Notes: generated by a model not told the origin, from the sequence alone. DNA of 64,000 nt from Microthrixaceae bacterium (GCA_023957995.1 JAMLGK010000004.1:124001-188000), one strand, 5' to 3'. Positions 33,006 to 42,286 are shown, counted from the stretch's first letter. Numbers and translations are program-made.

Positions 33006-34022
33006 ATGACCGAAATCACCGGTGTGACCTTCGCCAGCTTCCAGGGACTGGGCATGGACCGGGGCATCGAGGTGGCCCGTTTGGCCCGCGACATCGGATA
33101 CAGCTCCTACTGGACCGCGGAGACCACCGGACCGGAGGCGTTCGCCACTCTGGGCGCTGTTGGTGCAGCGGTGGGTGGGCTCGACCTGGGCACCGGGGTC
33201 CTGGCGGTCCAGCTCCGCACCCCGATGCTGGCTGCGATGGGCGCCGCGACCCTGCAGGCGCTGGCCCCCGACCGCGACGTGTTGCTGGGTGTGGGCATCT
33301 CCTCGCCGGTCGTGGTGGGTCGATGGCACGGAGCCACCTACGGCGAGACCCCCCTGTCCCAGATGCGCGAGTACCTGGAACTGACACGGGCCTGCATCGA
33401 CGGCGAATCGGTCACCCACGACGGCCGGCACTACAGCACCAACAGGTTCCGACTCGGGGTGCGGCTGGGCGACGAGCGCCGTCCCAAGCTGGTGCTCGGA
33501 GCGCTGAACGAGAAGATGTTGCGCCTCGCCGGCGAACTCGCCGATGGCGTGCTGCTCAACTACCTGCCCGCCACCGCGGTGCCTTGGTGCGTGGCACAGG
33601 TGAGAGCAGGCGAGGCCGCCGCCGGACGACCGAGCGGGGACTGCACGATCTACGCATACGTCCACGTGGGCGTCTGTGATCCCGGCCCTGCGGCCGAGCC
33701 CGGACGAAAGGACCTCTTCTCCTACGCGGTGGTGCCTGCCTACGCCAGGGCCTTCACCCGTGCGGGCTTCGGCGACGAGGTCGAGGCGGTCAACGAAGCA
33801 CACTCACGCCGTGACCGTGAGGCCGCGGTGGCCGCCATCTCCGACTCGATGCTGGCTTCGATCGACATCTGCGGTGACGCCGCGCACGTCGCACGCTCGG
33901 TGGCGGAATACCGCGACGCCGGCGTCGACCACCCCGTGGTCATGCCGTTGCCCTGGGGTGCGGATCGGATGGCGACTATCGAGGCCACCCTCGATGCCGC
34001 ACGGCCGGGGGGTCGACCATGA
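33006..34022 (+). CDS. LLM class F420-dependent oxidoreductase
   Basis: 338 residues. Seen: the barrel start VTFASFQGLGMDRGIEVARLARDIGY, LDLGTGVLAVQLRTPMLAAMGAATLQ, VLLGVGISSPVVVGRWHGATYGETP (the substrate/F420 loop) and LRLAGELADGVLLNYLP. The minus-strand gene at 41288 shares the same arrangement (GTSSDVIVQRWNGVPFEEPY; LRLAGRHGDGAIINWL), so both belong to one subfamily. Its stop overlaps the next start (ATGA). As first gene of an LLM-SDR-glycosylase operon, it probably acts with the SDR on one oxidised substrate. Confidence 0.9.
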   Translation: MTEITGVTFASFQGLGMDRGIEVARLARDIGYSSYWTAETTGPEAFATLGAVGAAVGGLDLGTGVLAVQLRTPMLAAMGAATLQALAPDRDVLLGVGISSPVVVGRWHGATYGETPLSQMREYLELTRACIDGESVTHDGRHYSTNRFRLGVRLGDERRPKLVLGALNEKMLRLAGELADGVLLNYLPATAVPWCVAQVRAGEAAAGRPSGDCTIYAYVHVGVCDPGPAAEPGRKDLFSYAVVPAYARAFTRAGFGDEVEAVNEAHSRRDREAAVAAISDSMLASIDICGDAAHVARSVAEYRDAGVDHPVVMPLPWGADRMATIEATLDAARPGGRP

Positions 34023-34963
34023 ACCCGCCCGAAACCGCCCGGACCGCCAACGCTTCGCCGCGGTTCGACCCCGCAGGTCGCGTCTGCGTCGTCACCGGAG
34101 CTGCCGGAGGAATCGGAGCAGCGCTCGTGCGCGCACTCGGAGCGGCCGGCGCATCTGTGATCGTGGCGGCGGACCTGGACGAGGGACACATGGCGTCGGT
34201 TGCGGACGTGCTCCGCTCGGAGATACCCGGAACGGAGTTGATCGGTGTCGGTCTGGACGTGACGGACCGCGATTCGACGAGAGATCTGGTGGATCAACTC
34301 GGGACCCGTCACGGTGGAATCGACCTCTGGTGCGCCAACGCAGGGATCGGCACCGCTGGCGGGGTGGACACCGACCCACAGCTCTGGCAGCGCACCTGGG
34401 AGGTGAACGTGCTCGCGCACGTGCACGCAGCAGATGCTCTCCTCCCCGGTTGGACCGAGCGCGGGCGGGGCCACCTCCTGGTCACGGCGTCGGCAGCGGG
34501 TCTGCTCACCAACCTCGGCGACGCGCCCTACTCGGTCACCAAGCACGGCGCCGTCGCCTTCGCCGAGTGGTTGGCCATCGCTCACGGCCATGCCGGGATC
34601 GGAGTCACATGCCTCTGCCCACAGGGCGTCCGCACGGCGATGGTGTTCGGCGACGAGGCAGATGAGTTCGCCTCACTCCGCAGTACCTCACTCGACAGCA
34701 CAGAGCCGAACCAGATGGACTCGACCGATCGCGACGAGGCACTGGCGCTGCAGGTGGTGCGCGACAAGGGTGTGATCGAACCCGGTGAGGTCGCACGTTG
34801 CGCTCTCGAGGCCCTCCGGGAGGGGCGCTTCCTGGCCCTGCCACATCCCGAGGTGGCGGGCTACGAGCAGAAGCGGGCAGCCGACCGGGATCGTTGGATC
34901 CTGGGGATGCGCCGGCTCCAGGCGCAGTTGGACGGCCGCGCGCCGGACCCACCCGCCGGGTGA
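34019..34963 (+). CDS. SDR family oxidoreductase
   Basis: 314 residues, classical SDR with NAD(P)-binding TGAAGGIGAALV (about 23-34), the NADH-type acidic residue in VAADLDEGHM, CANAGIG at about 102-108, the catalytic Ser in TASAAG and YSVTKHG with Tyr and Lys. The C-terminal region, GVRTAMVFGDEADEF through VQVVRDKGVIEPGEVA-like, is typical of actinobacterial SDRs paired with F420 enzymes. It overlaps both neighbours by 4 bp, so all three are translationally coupled. Confidence 0.9.
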   Translation: MNPPETARTANASPRFDPAGRVCVVTGAAGGIGAALVRALGAAGASVIVAADLDEGHMASVADVLRSEIPGTELIGVGLDVTDRDSTRDLVDQLGTRHGGIDLWCANAGIGTAGGVDTDPQLWQRTWEVNVLAHVHAADALLPGWTERGRGHLLVTASAAGLLTNLGDAPYSVTKHGAVAFAEWLAIAHGHAGIGVTCLCPQGVRTAMVFGDEADEFASLRSTSLDSTEPNQMDSTDRDEALALQVVRDKGVIEPGEVARCALEALREGRFLALPHPEVAGYEQKRAADRDRWILGMRRLQAQLDGRAPDPPAG

Positions 34964-35838
34964 GCGATCCAGGACCATCGAGCAGGGGCGACGGGCCGCA
35001 CCGGATCACCATCGAGGTGGAGCCCACCTCGCTGCCGATGGAACTCTGGGAACTGCACCAGAGACTGCCGGTGGGGGCTGTTGTGCGGGTCGACTTCCGA
35101 CCCGCCCGGCCAACCGATGACACGGTGGGAGATGGGTCGCCCACCGGGGCAGGACCCACGCTCACGCACGTGCTGTTCTCCGACGTGGTCACCGGAGCCG
35201 GTTTCGAGATCGTCGAACGGGCCGACAGCGCCATTGCTGGGCATGCAGGGACCGGACGGACCCCGGAGCAGGACGACACCACCGACGCACGACGGGACAC
35301 CTCTTCGGGTCAGTTGCGGCTCCGTCGAACCCGGACGCTGGCCGATACCGTCGGCCCACGGATGCGCCTGCTCCTGGTGGGTCTCAACCCCAGCCTGCAC
35401 GCCGCCGACTCGGGGGTCGGCTTCTCCGGGCCCTCCAACCGGGGCTGGCCCGCGCTTGTCGGCGCAGGGCTCGCCGAGACAGACCGCGACCCGCTCGCGC
35501 TGCTGCGCGACAGGGGCATAGGGATGACCGACCTGGTCAAACGTGCGACTGCGCGCGCCGATGAACTCGACCGAACCGAGTACCGCAGCGGGCTCGAACG
35601 ACTGGAGCGGCTGTGCGCCTGGCTCCAACCGGCCGCTGTCTGCGTGGTCGGGCTGAGCGGTTGGCGCGCCGCTGTGGACCGCCGCGCCCGAGCGGGTGAA
35701 CAGACCCGCCTGATCGGGAACCGACCGGTTTGGCTCATGCCGAACCCGAGTGGTCTCAACACCCATGTGTCCCTCGATGATCTCTGCGGACATCTGCGCA
35801 GTGCGCTTTCTCTGGCCGAGCGCTCCTCCAGCACCTAG
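34960..35838 (+). CDS. Mug/TDG-type mismatch-specific DNA glycosylase with N-terminal extension
   Basis: Removes uracil or thymine from G:U or G:T mispairs (family role). 292 residues from GTG 34960, whose TGA overlap marks the preceding stop. The catalytic domain is the C-terminal part (about 125-285): LLVGLNPSLHAADSGVGFSGPSNRGW corresponds to the family's GINPG and Mug loop, with Ser replacing the last Gly and Asn kept; MPNPSGLN is the DNA-intercalating motif. The N-terminal 110 residues are extra compared with E. coli Mug (168 residues) and look like the end of a Rossmann/methyltransferase-like fold (LHQRLPVGAVVRVDF ... GAGFEIVER). It sits in an operon with two redox enzymes, an odd setting for a repair gene. 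Confidence 0.85.
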   Translation: MSDPGPSSRGDGPHRITIEVEPTSLPMELWELHQRLPVGAVVRVDFRPARPTDDTVGDGSPTGAGPTLTHVLFSDVVTGAGFEIVERADSAIAGHAGTGRTPEQDDTTDARRDTSSGQLRLRRTRTLADTVGPRMRLLLVGLNPSLHAADSGVGFSGPSNRGWPALVGAGLAETDRDPLALLRDRGIGMTDLVKRATARADELDRTEYRSGLERLERLCAWLQPAAVCVVGLSGWRAAVDRRARAGEQTRLIGNRPVWLMPNPSGLNTHVSLDDLCGHLRSALSLAERSSST

Positions 35839-35882
35839 CTTGCTCTCATCCGGGTCGGGGCACCCGGGACAGGGGGTAAGCA

Positions 35883-36965
35883 ATGGGAACGCCGAAGATC
35901 GAGATCCGGCTCGGGCCGGAGGACGAGTACATGCATCCCGGCCCAGAGCCGACGTTCAACGAGTCGATGTACTTCAACGTGTACGACCCTGCAGAACGGG
36001 TCGGTGGATTCGTCCGCATCGGCAACCGACCCAACGAGGGCCACGCCGAGGTCACGACCTGCATCTACCTGCCCGATGGGCGTGTCGCGTTCATGTACTC
36101 GAGACCGGAGATCTCCGACAACGAGCAGTTCTCCGCCGGTGGGGCCAGCTTCGAGGTGATCGAGCCCTTCGAGTCCCTTCGGGTCGAGTACTCGGGCAAG
36201 GTGGTCGTGCTCGAGGATCCCCTGGAGATGGCCGACCCCCGGGCTGCGTTCACCTCGAACCCCTACGAGCACGCCACGGTGTCGCTCGACTACTCCGGGG
36301 CATCGAAGCCATGGGGTGGCGAGCCCCAGGGCGTGAAGGAGCGTTCGGGTGAGGAGTTCGCCAAGGGGCACTACGAACAGCTGGTGAAGGCGTCGGGCAC
36401 GATCGCGGTCGGTGACCTCGAGTACACGGTGGACGGACGGGGCCTCCGCGACCACTCGTGGGGACCGCGCACATGGCAGGCGCCCTGGTACTACCGCTGG
36501 CTCACGGTGAACATGCGCGACGGATCGGGTCTGATGCTCTCGCGGGTGGCCCGCAAGGACTCCGACGGCATACGACAGGGCTTCGTGTGGACGGGCACCG
36601 AGCTGCTCCACGTCAACTCGGTCTCGATGAGCACCCGGTGGACCGGGGAGGACCGCTACCACGCCGAGGTGCACGCCACCTTCACCACCGAGCATCCCGG
36701 AGGCCGACCCGTCGAGCGGGAGCTCACAGGAGAGGTGCTGAACCTCATACCGCTGCGGAACCGACGCGAAGGACGCACGACGCGGATCTCCGAAGGCATG
36801 ACGCGTTGGACCCTCTCGGCCCCACTGTCCCAGGACGATCCTGACTCCGACGACCGGTCCGGGCCGGCGGACGATGGTGGCATCGATCCCGCACTCGAAG
36901 GATTCGGACTGTCGGAGTATCTGGACCAGATCGTCGAGGGCGCTCCGGTGGGCATCCGCGAGTAG
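35883..36965 (+). CDS. AttH/CrtC-like lipocalin-fold protein (DUF7064/DUF7065 type)
   Basis: 360 residues. Two beta-barrel-like halves: the first carries FNESMYFNVYDPAERVGGFVRIGNRPNEGHAEVT, the second GRGLRDHSWGPRTWQAPWYYRW, which is the signature of hydroxyneurosporene-synthase/AttH-like proteins. CrtC members hydrate carotenoid double bonds; this lipid-catabolism subgroup is uncharacterised. It has no signal peptide. A TAGCTT box overlaps the stop of the glycosylase gene, and GGGGG precedes the ATG. Neighbours are an LLM oxidoreductase and a carotenoid oxygenase, so a terpenoid or lipid substrate is plausible. Confidence 0.8.
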   Translation: MGTPKIEIRLGPEDEYMHPGPEPTFNESMYFNVYDPAERVGGFVRIGNRPNEGHAEVTTCIYLPDGRVAFMYSRPEISDNEQFSAGGASFEVIEPFESLRVEYSGKVVVLEDPLEMADPRAAFTSNPYEHATVSLDYSGASKPWGGEPQGVKERSGEEFAKGHYEQLVKASGTIAVGDLEYTVDGRGLRDHSWGPRTWQAPWYYRWLTVNMRDGSGLMLSRVARKDSDGIRQGFVWTGTELLHVNSVSMSTRWTGEDRYHAEVHATFTTEHPGGRPVERELTGEVLNLIPLRNRREGRTTRISEGMTRWTLSAPLSQDDPDSDDRSGPADDGGIDPALEGFGLSEYLDQIVEGAPVGIRE

Positions 36966-36997
36966 ACGGCGGCCGACCTCCGCCGGCGGGCACTCGT

Positions 36998-37003
36998 TAG
37001 CCT
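36998..37003 (+). promoter_or_regulatory. -10-like TAGCCT for a leaderless mRNA
   Basis: TAGCCT ends 7 nt before the ATG at 37010. Confidence 0.5.
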
Positions 37004-37009
37004 GTCGCC

Positions 37010-38041
37010 ATGAACCTCCCATCCACTCCCGCGGCGGCCCGCCAGCTGGTGCGCGCCGGCTACCAGATTCCGCTGTTCACCTACCCGAACACCGCGCCCG
37101 AGGATCTGTTCGCACGGGTGGTCGACCAGGCACGGGCCGCTGAGGAGTCCGGGTTCGACTCCGTGTGGGTGATGGACCACTTCTGGCAGTTGCCGATGCT
37201 GGGACCCACCGAACTCGAGATGTTGGAGGGCTACACGACGCTGGGAGCTCTTGCGATGGTCACCGAACGGGTGCGCCTCGGGACGCTGGTGACCGGGGTG
37301 ACCTACCGGAACCCTGCGCTGCTGGCCAAGATCGTCACCACCCTCGACGTGGCGTCGAGGGGCCGCGCGATCTGCGGGATCGGCGCCGCCTGGTTCGAGG
37401 AGGAACACGTCGGGCTAGGGGTGGATTTCCCACCTCTGGCAGTGCGCTTCGAGATGCTCTCCGAGGCACTGGAGATCCTGAGGGCGATGTTCCGCGACGA
37501 GCGACCGACCTTCGAGGGGGAGCACTACAGGGTCGAGTCGGCCATCAACTCTCCTGCGCCCCTGCAGGACGGCGGCGTGCCGATCATGGTGGGTGGCTCC
37601 GGCGAGAAGAAGACCTTGCCGATGGGGGCCAGCACCGCCGATGCCATCAACCTCTCGGCCGGGCGATCCGAGCTGTCGCGCAAGGTCGATGTGATCAACT
37701 CGGCCCTCGGCACGGCTGGACGCTCACGAGACGAGATCAACGTGTCCTGGCTGTGCACGCTGGTGCTGGGTGACGACGGAGCCGATGCCGAACAGCGGCT
37801 GCGCGACATGGTGTCATCGCGGGGGATGGACCCCTCGATGCTCGACGACGAGTCCGTGAGACCGATGGTGCTCGACCGCATCATCGTGGGCGATGCCGAC
37901 TCCGCTGTGACCCAACTGCGTGATGCCGCATCGGCGGGACTGGACGGGATCATCGTCAACCTCCCCGCGGACGGCGGGTCGACCGACGCGGTCCGCTCCG
38001 CAGCCGAGGTGGTCCTGGCGGCAGTTCCGGATCCTGCCTGA
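37010..38041 (+). CDS. LLM class F420-dependent oxidoreductase
   Basis: 343 residues, full-length luciferase-like F420 enzyme. Seen: VRAGYQIPLFTYPNTAPEDLF, VWVMDHFWQLPMLG, RVRLGTLVTGVTYRNPALLAKI (F420-binding hallmark), ICGIGAAWFEEEHVGLGVDFPP, and PIMVGGSGEKKTLP for the phosphate. It has the same motif set as the short enzyme at 14582-15346. It is followed by the carotenoid oxygenase gene 57 bp downstream, which has its own -10-like box. Confidence 0.92.
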   Translation: MNLPSTPAAARQLVRAGYQIPLFTYPNTAPEDLFARVVDQARAAEESGFDSVWVMDHFWQLPMLGPTELEMLEGYTTLGALAMVTERVRLGTLVTGVTYRNPALLAKIVTTLDVASRGRAICGIGAAWFEEEHVGLGVDFPPLAVRFEMLSEALEILRAMFRDERPTFEGEHYRVESAINSPAPLQDGGVPIMVGGSGEKKTLPMGASTADAINLSAGRSELSRKVDVINSALGTAGRSRDEINVSWLCTLVLGDDGADAEQRLRDMVSSRGMDPSMLDDESVRPMVLDRIIVGDADSAVTQLRDAASAGLDGIIVNLPADGGSTDAVRSAAEVVLAAVPDPA

Positions 38042-38067
38042 ACGAAGCGACCCCCGGGTGAACGCCG

Positions 38068-38073
38068 TAAAGT
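38068..38073 (+). promoter_or_regulatory. -10-like TAAAGT of the carotenoid oxygenase gene
   Basis: TAAAGT is followed by a roughly 20-nt leader with AGGAG at 38089-38093 before the ATG at 38099. Confidence 0.4.
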
Positions 38074-38098
38074 ACCGCCAGGCCGACCAGGAGCAGCG

Positions 38099-39547
38099 AT
38101 GACCTCTACCCGGAACCAGACACCGACCCAACGGTGGACCGCCGATGCCCTCCCGCCCACCGGCCACCCCTACCTGAGCGGTCAGTACGCCCCGGTGCGC
38201 GACGAACGCAACGACACCCGCCTCGATGTCATCGGTGAACTACCAGAGGGCCTCGTCGGTGCCTACATGCGCAACGGCGGCAACCCCTTCTTCACTCCCC
38301 CCGGCGGCTACCACGTGTTCGATGGCGACGGCATGGTGCACGGCATCTATCTCGATGACGACGGCACCGCGTCGTACTCCAACCGCTGGGTGCGCTCCCG
38401 TGGCCTGGAGGTGGAACGCGAGCGGGGCCGAGCTGTCTACGGTGGGCTCTCGGAGTTCTCGCTGCCCGATGACGACGCCATCTCCCGTGGCGGCATGTAC
38501 AAGAACACCGCCAACACCAACATCGTCAGCCACGCGGGGCGCTACCTGGCGTTGATGGAGGGCGCACACCCCACCGAGATGACCCGAGAGCTCGACACGG
38601 TCGGTGAGTTCGATTTCGGTGGTCGTCTCGAGGGTTCGATGACCGCCCACCCACGGGTGGACCCCGACACCGGTCAGATGTTGTTCTTCGGCTACTCGCC
38701 CTTCCCTCCCTACCTGCGGTACCACGAGGTCTCCGCTGAGGGCGAGCTGACCCGCAGTGTCGACGTGCCGATCGGCCGGTCGTTGATGATCCACGACTTC
38801 GCCATCACGCCGAACTACGCGGTCTTCTTCGACCTGCCGTCGATCTTCGACGCCAAGGCCCTCATGAACGGGGGTACCGCGATCTCCTGGCGCCCCGAAC
38901 TGGGTGCCCGGATCGGGGTCATGCCCCGGTCCGGCGACGGTTCCGACACGACCTGGATCGACGTCGACCCCTTCTACGTGTTCCATTTCATGAACGCCTG
39001 GGAGGACCCGAACGGCCGGGTCGTGGTCGACGGATGCCGCGCCGAGGCCATGCCGACCGCATTCGGTGACGACCCGCTGCCCGACGCATCGGTGCGCCCC
39101 TATCTCTGGCGTTGGGAAATCGACCTCGCCACCGGCACGGCGAAGGATCGTCAGCTCGACGACCGGCCGGGTGACTTCCCGCGCATCAACGACTCGATGA
39201 CCGGTCGGGCCAACCGCTTCGGCACCCAGGGCCATACCCGGGACTGGTCCGATGACGGCGTGGAGTTCGACGGCGTGATCCAGTTCGACCACGGGAGCGG
39301 GAGCTCCGACGAGTACCTCTACGGCCCGACCAAGGTCTGTGGTGAGGCGGTTTTCGCCGCCGACCCAGCAGGTGATGGCGAACGCGACGGCTGGCTGCTG
39401 AACTTCGTGACCGACCTGGAGGACGACTCCAGCGAGTTCGTGGTCCTCGACGCCCGCGACATCACAGCGGGGCCCGTCGCCCGGGTGCCACTGCCCCGCC
39501 GCATCCCGTTCGGTTTCCACGGGAACTGGATGCCCGACGCCGTCTGA
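38099..39547 (+). CDS. Carotenoid oxygenase family protein (RPE65-like)
   Basis: Non-haem iron enzyme that oxidatively cleaves a double bond, with four His binding the iron. 482 residues, the usual length. The four ligands are visible: His184 (MTAHPRVD), His232 (MIHDFAITPNY), His296 (VFHFMNAWED) and His474 (GFHGNWMPDAV). N-terminal NGGNPFFTPPGGYHVFDGDGM-like substrate/propeller motif is also typical. Substrates in the family include carotenoids, apocarotenals and lignin-derived stilbenes; with no carotenoid genes nearby, a stilbene or terpenoid role is equally possible. Confidence 0.93.
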   Translation: MTSTRNQTPTQRWTADALPPTGHPYLSGQYAPVRDERNDTRLDVIGELPEGLVGAYMRNGGNPFFTPPGGYHVFDGDGMVHGIYLDDDGTASYSNRWVRSRGLEVERERGRAVYGGLSEFSLPDDDAISRGGMYKNTANTNIVSHAGRYLALMEGAHPTEMTRELDTVGEFDFGGRLEGSMTAHPRVDPDTGQMLFFGYSPFPPYLRYHEVSAEGELTRSVDVPIGRSLMIHDFAITPNYAVFFDLPSIFDAKALMNGGTAISWRPELGARIGVMPRSGDGSDTTWIDVDPFYVFHFMNAWEDPNGRVVVDGCRAEAMPTAFGDDPLPDASVRPYLWRWEIDLATGTAKDRQLDDRPGDFPRINDSMTGRANRFGTQGHTRDWSDDGVEFDGVIQFDHGSGSSDEYLYGPTKVCGEAVFAADPAGDGERDGWLLNFVTDLEDDSSEFVVLDARDITAGPVARVPLPRRIPFGFHGNWMPDAV

Positions 39548-39659
39548 ATCGACCTCCCGCCGCCTCGACCCGGGCCCGCCGCGCCCTGTTCGGACGGGGC
39601 CTCCGGGTGGACCGCGGCGGACGACGACCCCGGACCACGACCCACGGGGACCGATGCGA

Positions 39660-39665
39660 TAGAAC
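39660..39665 (+). promoter_or_regulatory. -10-like TAGAAC for a leaderless mRNA
   Basis: TAGAAC ends 7 nt before the GTG at 39672, as at 15935-15940. Confidence 0.4.
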
Positions 39666-39671
39666 CGGTCG

Positions 39672-41246
39672 GTGCTTCTCTGGGAGATCATCGACAACGC
39701 AGCCGAATCCGTGGCCGACCGCGAGGCCCTGGTCGACGGCGACCGACGCTGGACCTTCTCTGAGTTGGCGGAGCTGGTTCGCGACCTGGCCGACACGTTG
39801 AGCGGGTTCATCGAACCCGGTGACCGGGTAGCCATCGTCTCGGAGAACTCCGCGGAGTACGTGGCCGCGCTGTACGGCGTTCCCAGAGCCGGTGGCGTGC
39901 TCGTGCACGGAAACACGCGGCACACGACCGACGAGTTGGCCTCGATGGTGGCGCGCAGCGGTTCCAGCGTTCTGCTGGCCTCCGGTGACCAACTGGCCCG
40001 CCTCGAGACCACGTCTCTGCCCTCGGTCGGCCACCGACTCGAGTTGCGGTCAACCGCTGCTCGGGCCGCTCCCGTGGTCGCCGGAACGCAGCTGCGCGAC
40101 ACCCGTGCGGTTCACGCCGGTTCAGACCCCGGCCCGGGCCCCGAGCGGAGCCTCCGGGTACCTTCACCGCGCTCACCCACCGGTGGGGACGGGCTCGCCT
40201 GGTTGATGTACACCTCGGGCACCACGGGCGCACCCAAGGGCGTGATGCTCACCCACCGAAGCCTGATCTCGGCGGCACTCAACACCACGATGTGCAGACC
40301 CATAGCCCCCGACGAGGTCTACCTCTTCCCGTTTCCGCTGTTCCACGTCGCCGCCTACAACGTGGTGCACCTCCACCTCCGGAATCGACCCGTCGTGCTG
40401 CTGCCCCGATTCGAACCCGGGGAGGTTCTCCGCCTGATCGGCCACGAGAGGATCACCTCGGTCTCGCTGGCGCCGACCATGTTGGCGATGCTGCTCGATC
40501 ATCCCGATCGCGACGGCTTCGAGCTCTCAACCCTGCGATCGGTCTCCTACGGTGCGGCACCCATGCCCCTGGAACTGTTGAGGCGCTCCCTGGAGGTCTG
40601 GCCCGAGGTGGGCCTCGCCCAGGGCTACGGGATGACCGAACTCTCCGGCAACGCGGTGTTCCTCTCCCCCGACGACCACCGACGCGCGGCATCGACGGAT
40701 CCGGACCTGCTCACAGCCGCGGGGAGGCCTGCCCCCATGACATCGCTGAGGATCGTGGACGAAGCAGGGATCGAATTGCCCCGGGGGCACTCCGGAGAGA
40801 TCACGATCAGCGGTGATCAGGTCTGCGCGGGCTACTTCGATGACCCCGAGGCCACCGACGACGGCATCCGGGACGGCTGGTTGCACACCGGAGACCTCGG
40901 TCGCGTGGATGCCCAGGGGTACCTCCACGTGGTGGACCGGCTGAAGGACATCATCATCACCGGTGGTGAGAACGTCAGCTCACGCGAGCTCGAGGACGTT
41001 CTGGGGACGCACCCCGACGTGCGTGCGGTCTCGGTGATCGGCACCCCGGATGAGCGTTGGGGCGAGTTGGTCACCGCGGTCGTGGTACCCGAGGAACCGC
41101 AGTCGCCACCGACGCTGGAGGAGTTGCGCGCCACCTGCTCCCAACTCGCGGGGTTCAAGCACCCGAGACGCGTCGTGCTGGTCGAGGAGCTACCCACCAA
41201 CGCCTCGGGCAAGGTCGACAAGGTTGCGCTCAGGAGCCTCGTGTAG
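39672..41246 (+). CDS. Acyl-CoA synthetase (AMP-dependent ligase)
   Basis: 524 residues starting at GTG 39672. Seen: MYTSGTTGAPKGVMLTHRS (ATP-binding loop), GYGMTELSGNAVFLSP (adenine-binding), DGWLHTGDLGRVDAQGYLHVVDRLKDIIITGGENVSSRELED (hinge and C-terminal domain), and the catalytic Lys in LPTNASGKVDKVALR. This full set marks a competent fatty-acyl or aryl-CoA ligase. A low-complexity stretch (about 110-170) between the first helices and the ATP loop is longer than usual. Convergent with the LLM gene at 41288. Confidence 0.92.
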   Translation: MLLWEIIDNAAESVADREALVDGDRRWTFSELAELVRDLADTLSGFIEPGDRVAIVSENSAEYVAALYGVPRAGGVLVHGNTRHTTDELASMVARSGSSVLLASGDQLARLETTSLPSVGHRLELRSTAARAAPVVAGTQLRDTRAVHAGSDPGPGPERSLRVPSPRSPTGGDGLAWLMYTSGTTGAPKGVMLTHRSLISAALNTTMCRPIAPDEVYLFPFPLFHVAAYNVVHLHLRNRPVVLLPRFEPGEVLRLIGHERITSVSLAPTMLAMLLDHPDRDGFELSTLRSVSYGAAPMPLELLRRSLEVWPEVGLAQGYGMTELSGNAVFLSPDDHRRAASTDPDLLTAAGRPAPMTSLRIVDEAGIELPRGHSGEITISGDQVCAGYFDDPEATDDGIRDGWLHTGDLGRVDAQGYLHVVDRLKDIIITGGENVSSRELEDVLGTHPDVRAVSVIGTPDERWGELVTAVVVPEEPQSPPTLEELRATCSQLAGFKHPRRVVLVEELPTNASGKVDKVALRSLV

Positions 41247-41287
41247 ACCGACCGGGCACCACCGCACGACCGTTCCCCCGAGACCGG

Positions 41288-42274
41288 TCACCGGGGCGCC
41301 AGGTCCCGGATCGCCTGGCGCTGGTCGATGCCGAACGGAAGGATCGCCAGCGCGGGAGTTGTCACTCCGGACTCGACGTACCGGCCGATGTGCTCACGAC
41401 ACTGCTCGGGTGAGCCGTGCACGATCAGTTCGTCCACCAGCGAGTCCGGGATCGCCTCCAGGGCACCCTTGCGATCTCCATCGGCCCAGAGTCGGGACAT
41501 CTCGGCGAGTTCCTCACCCCTGCCGAGCCACTCGTGGAAGGCCGCATACACCGGCACTGTGAGGTATGCGGCGATGGCGTAGCGACCCATGGCCATCACG
41601 GTGTCGCGGTCGGTGGTCGGTGCAACGAAGATCCTCGCTGCGACCTCCGGTTGGGGCTTGCCCGCTGCCGCAGCTGCCTCGTTGACGATCGGCACGACCG
41701 TTCGCACGTCCTGTGCCGAGAGCCAGTTGATGATGGCTCCGTCGCCATGACGACCGGCCAGGCGCAACATCCCCTGGCGGAGGGCCGCGATCAGGATTGC
41801 CGGCGGTTCGGCGGGCACGACGCCCAGGCGGAAGCCCTTCACCTCACTGCGCCCATAGGTGCCACTCACCTTCTCACCGGTCAGTGCTTCACGTACGAAC
41901 GTGACCATGTCCTTGACCTGCCGGTACGGCTCCTCGAAGGGAACACCGTTCCAGCGCTGAACGATCACGTCGGAGGAGGTACCGATGCCGAACGCCACCC
42001 GGCCCGGCGCCGCATCGGCCAGCGAAGCGACGGATTGGGCCAGACACGCCGGCCCCCTCGTGAAGGCCGGGATGATCGCACTGCCGAGTCGCAGCTCCGG
42101 CGCCCACGCAGCGGCGAGCGCTAGAGGAGTGAAGCCGTCGGCTCCGTTAGCCTCGGCCGACCACACATCGGTGTATCCCAGGTCGACCAGTTCGCGGAAC
42201 CACTCCTTGTGTTCTGCCAGGGGCACACCGTCGAAGGGGATCGTCATTCCGTAGCGTCGTGCGGGGGCGGTCAT
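41288..42274 (-). CDS. LLM class F420-dependent oxidoreductase
   Basis: 328 residues from ATG 42272-42274, selected because TACGGT ends 7 nt upstream; a further in-frame start at 42325 is less likely. Seen: YGMTIPFDGVPLAEHKEWFRELVDLGY, LRLGSAIIPAFTRGPACLAQSVASL, VAFGIGTSSDVIVQRWNGVPFEEPY and LRLAGRHGDGAIINWLSA. It shares its subfamily with the protein at 33006-34022. The next gene upstream on the same strand, a thioesterase, is 81 bp away, so the pair may be functionally linked. Confidence 0.9.
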   Translation of the reverse strand: MTAPARRYGMTIPFDGVPLAEHKEWFRELVDLGYTDVWSAEANGADGFTPLALAAAWAPELRLGSAIIPAFTRGPACLAQSVASLADAAPGRVAFGIGTSSDVIVQRWNGVPFEEPYRQVKDMVTFVREALTGEKVSGTYGRSEVKGFRLGVVPAEPPAILIAALRQGMLRLAGRHGDGAIINWLSAQDVRTVVPIVNEAAAAAGKPQPEVAARIFVAPTTDRDTVMAMGRYAIAAYLTVPVYAAFHEWLGRGEELAEMSRLWADGDRKGALEAIPDSLVDELIVHGSPEQCREHIGRYVESGVTTPALAILPFGIDQRQAIRDLAPR

Positions 42275-42280
42275 GCCGCC

Positions 42281-42286
42281 ACCGTA
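42281..42286 (-). promoter_or_regulatory. -10-like TACGGT for a leaderless mRNA
   Basis: Minus-strand TACGGT ends 7 nt before the ATG at 42274 and fixes that start. Confidence 0.5.

Noticed and set aside
38240..40102. Minus-strand 620-codon frame opposite the carotenoid oxygenase and ligase genes
   Set aside because: Antisense shadow of two clear plus-strand enzymes; its composition is not protein-like.
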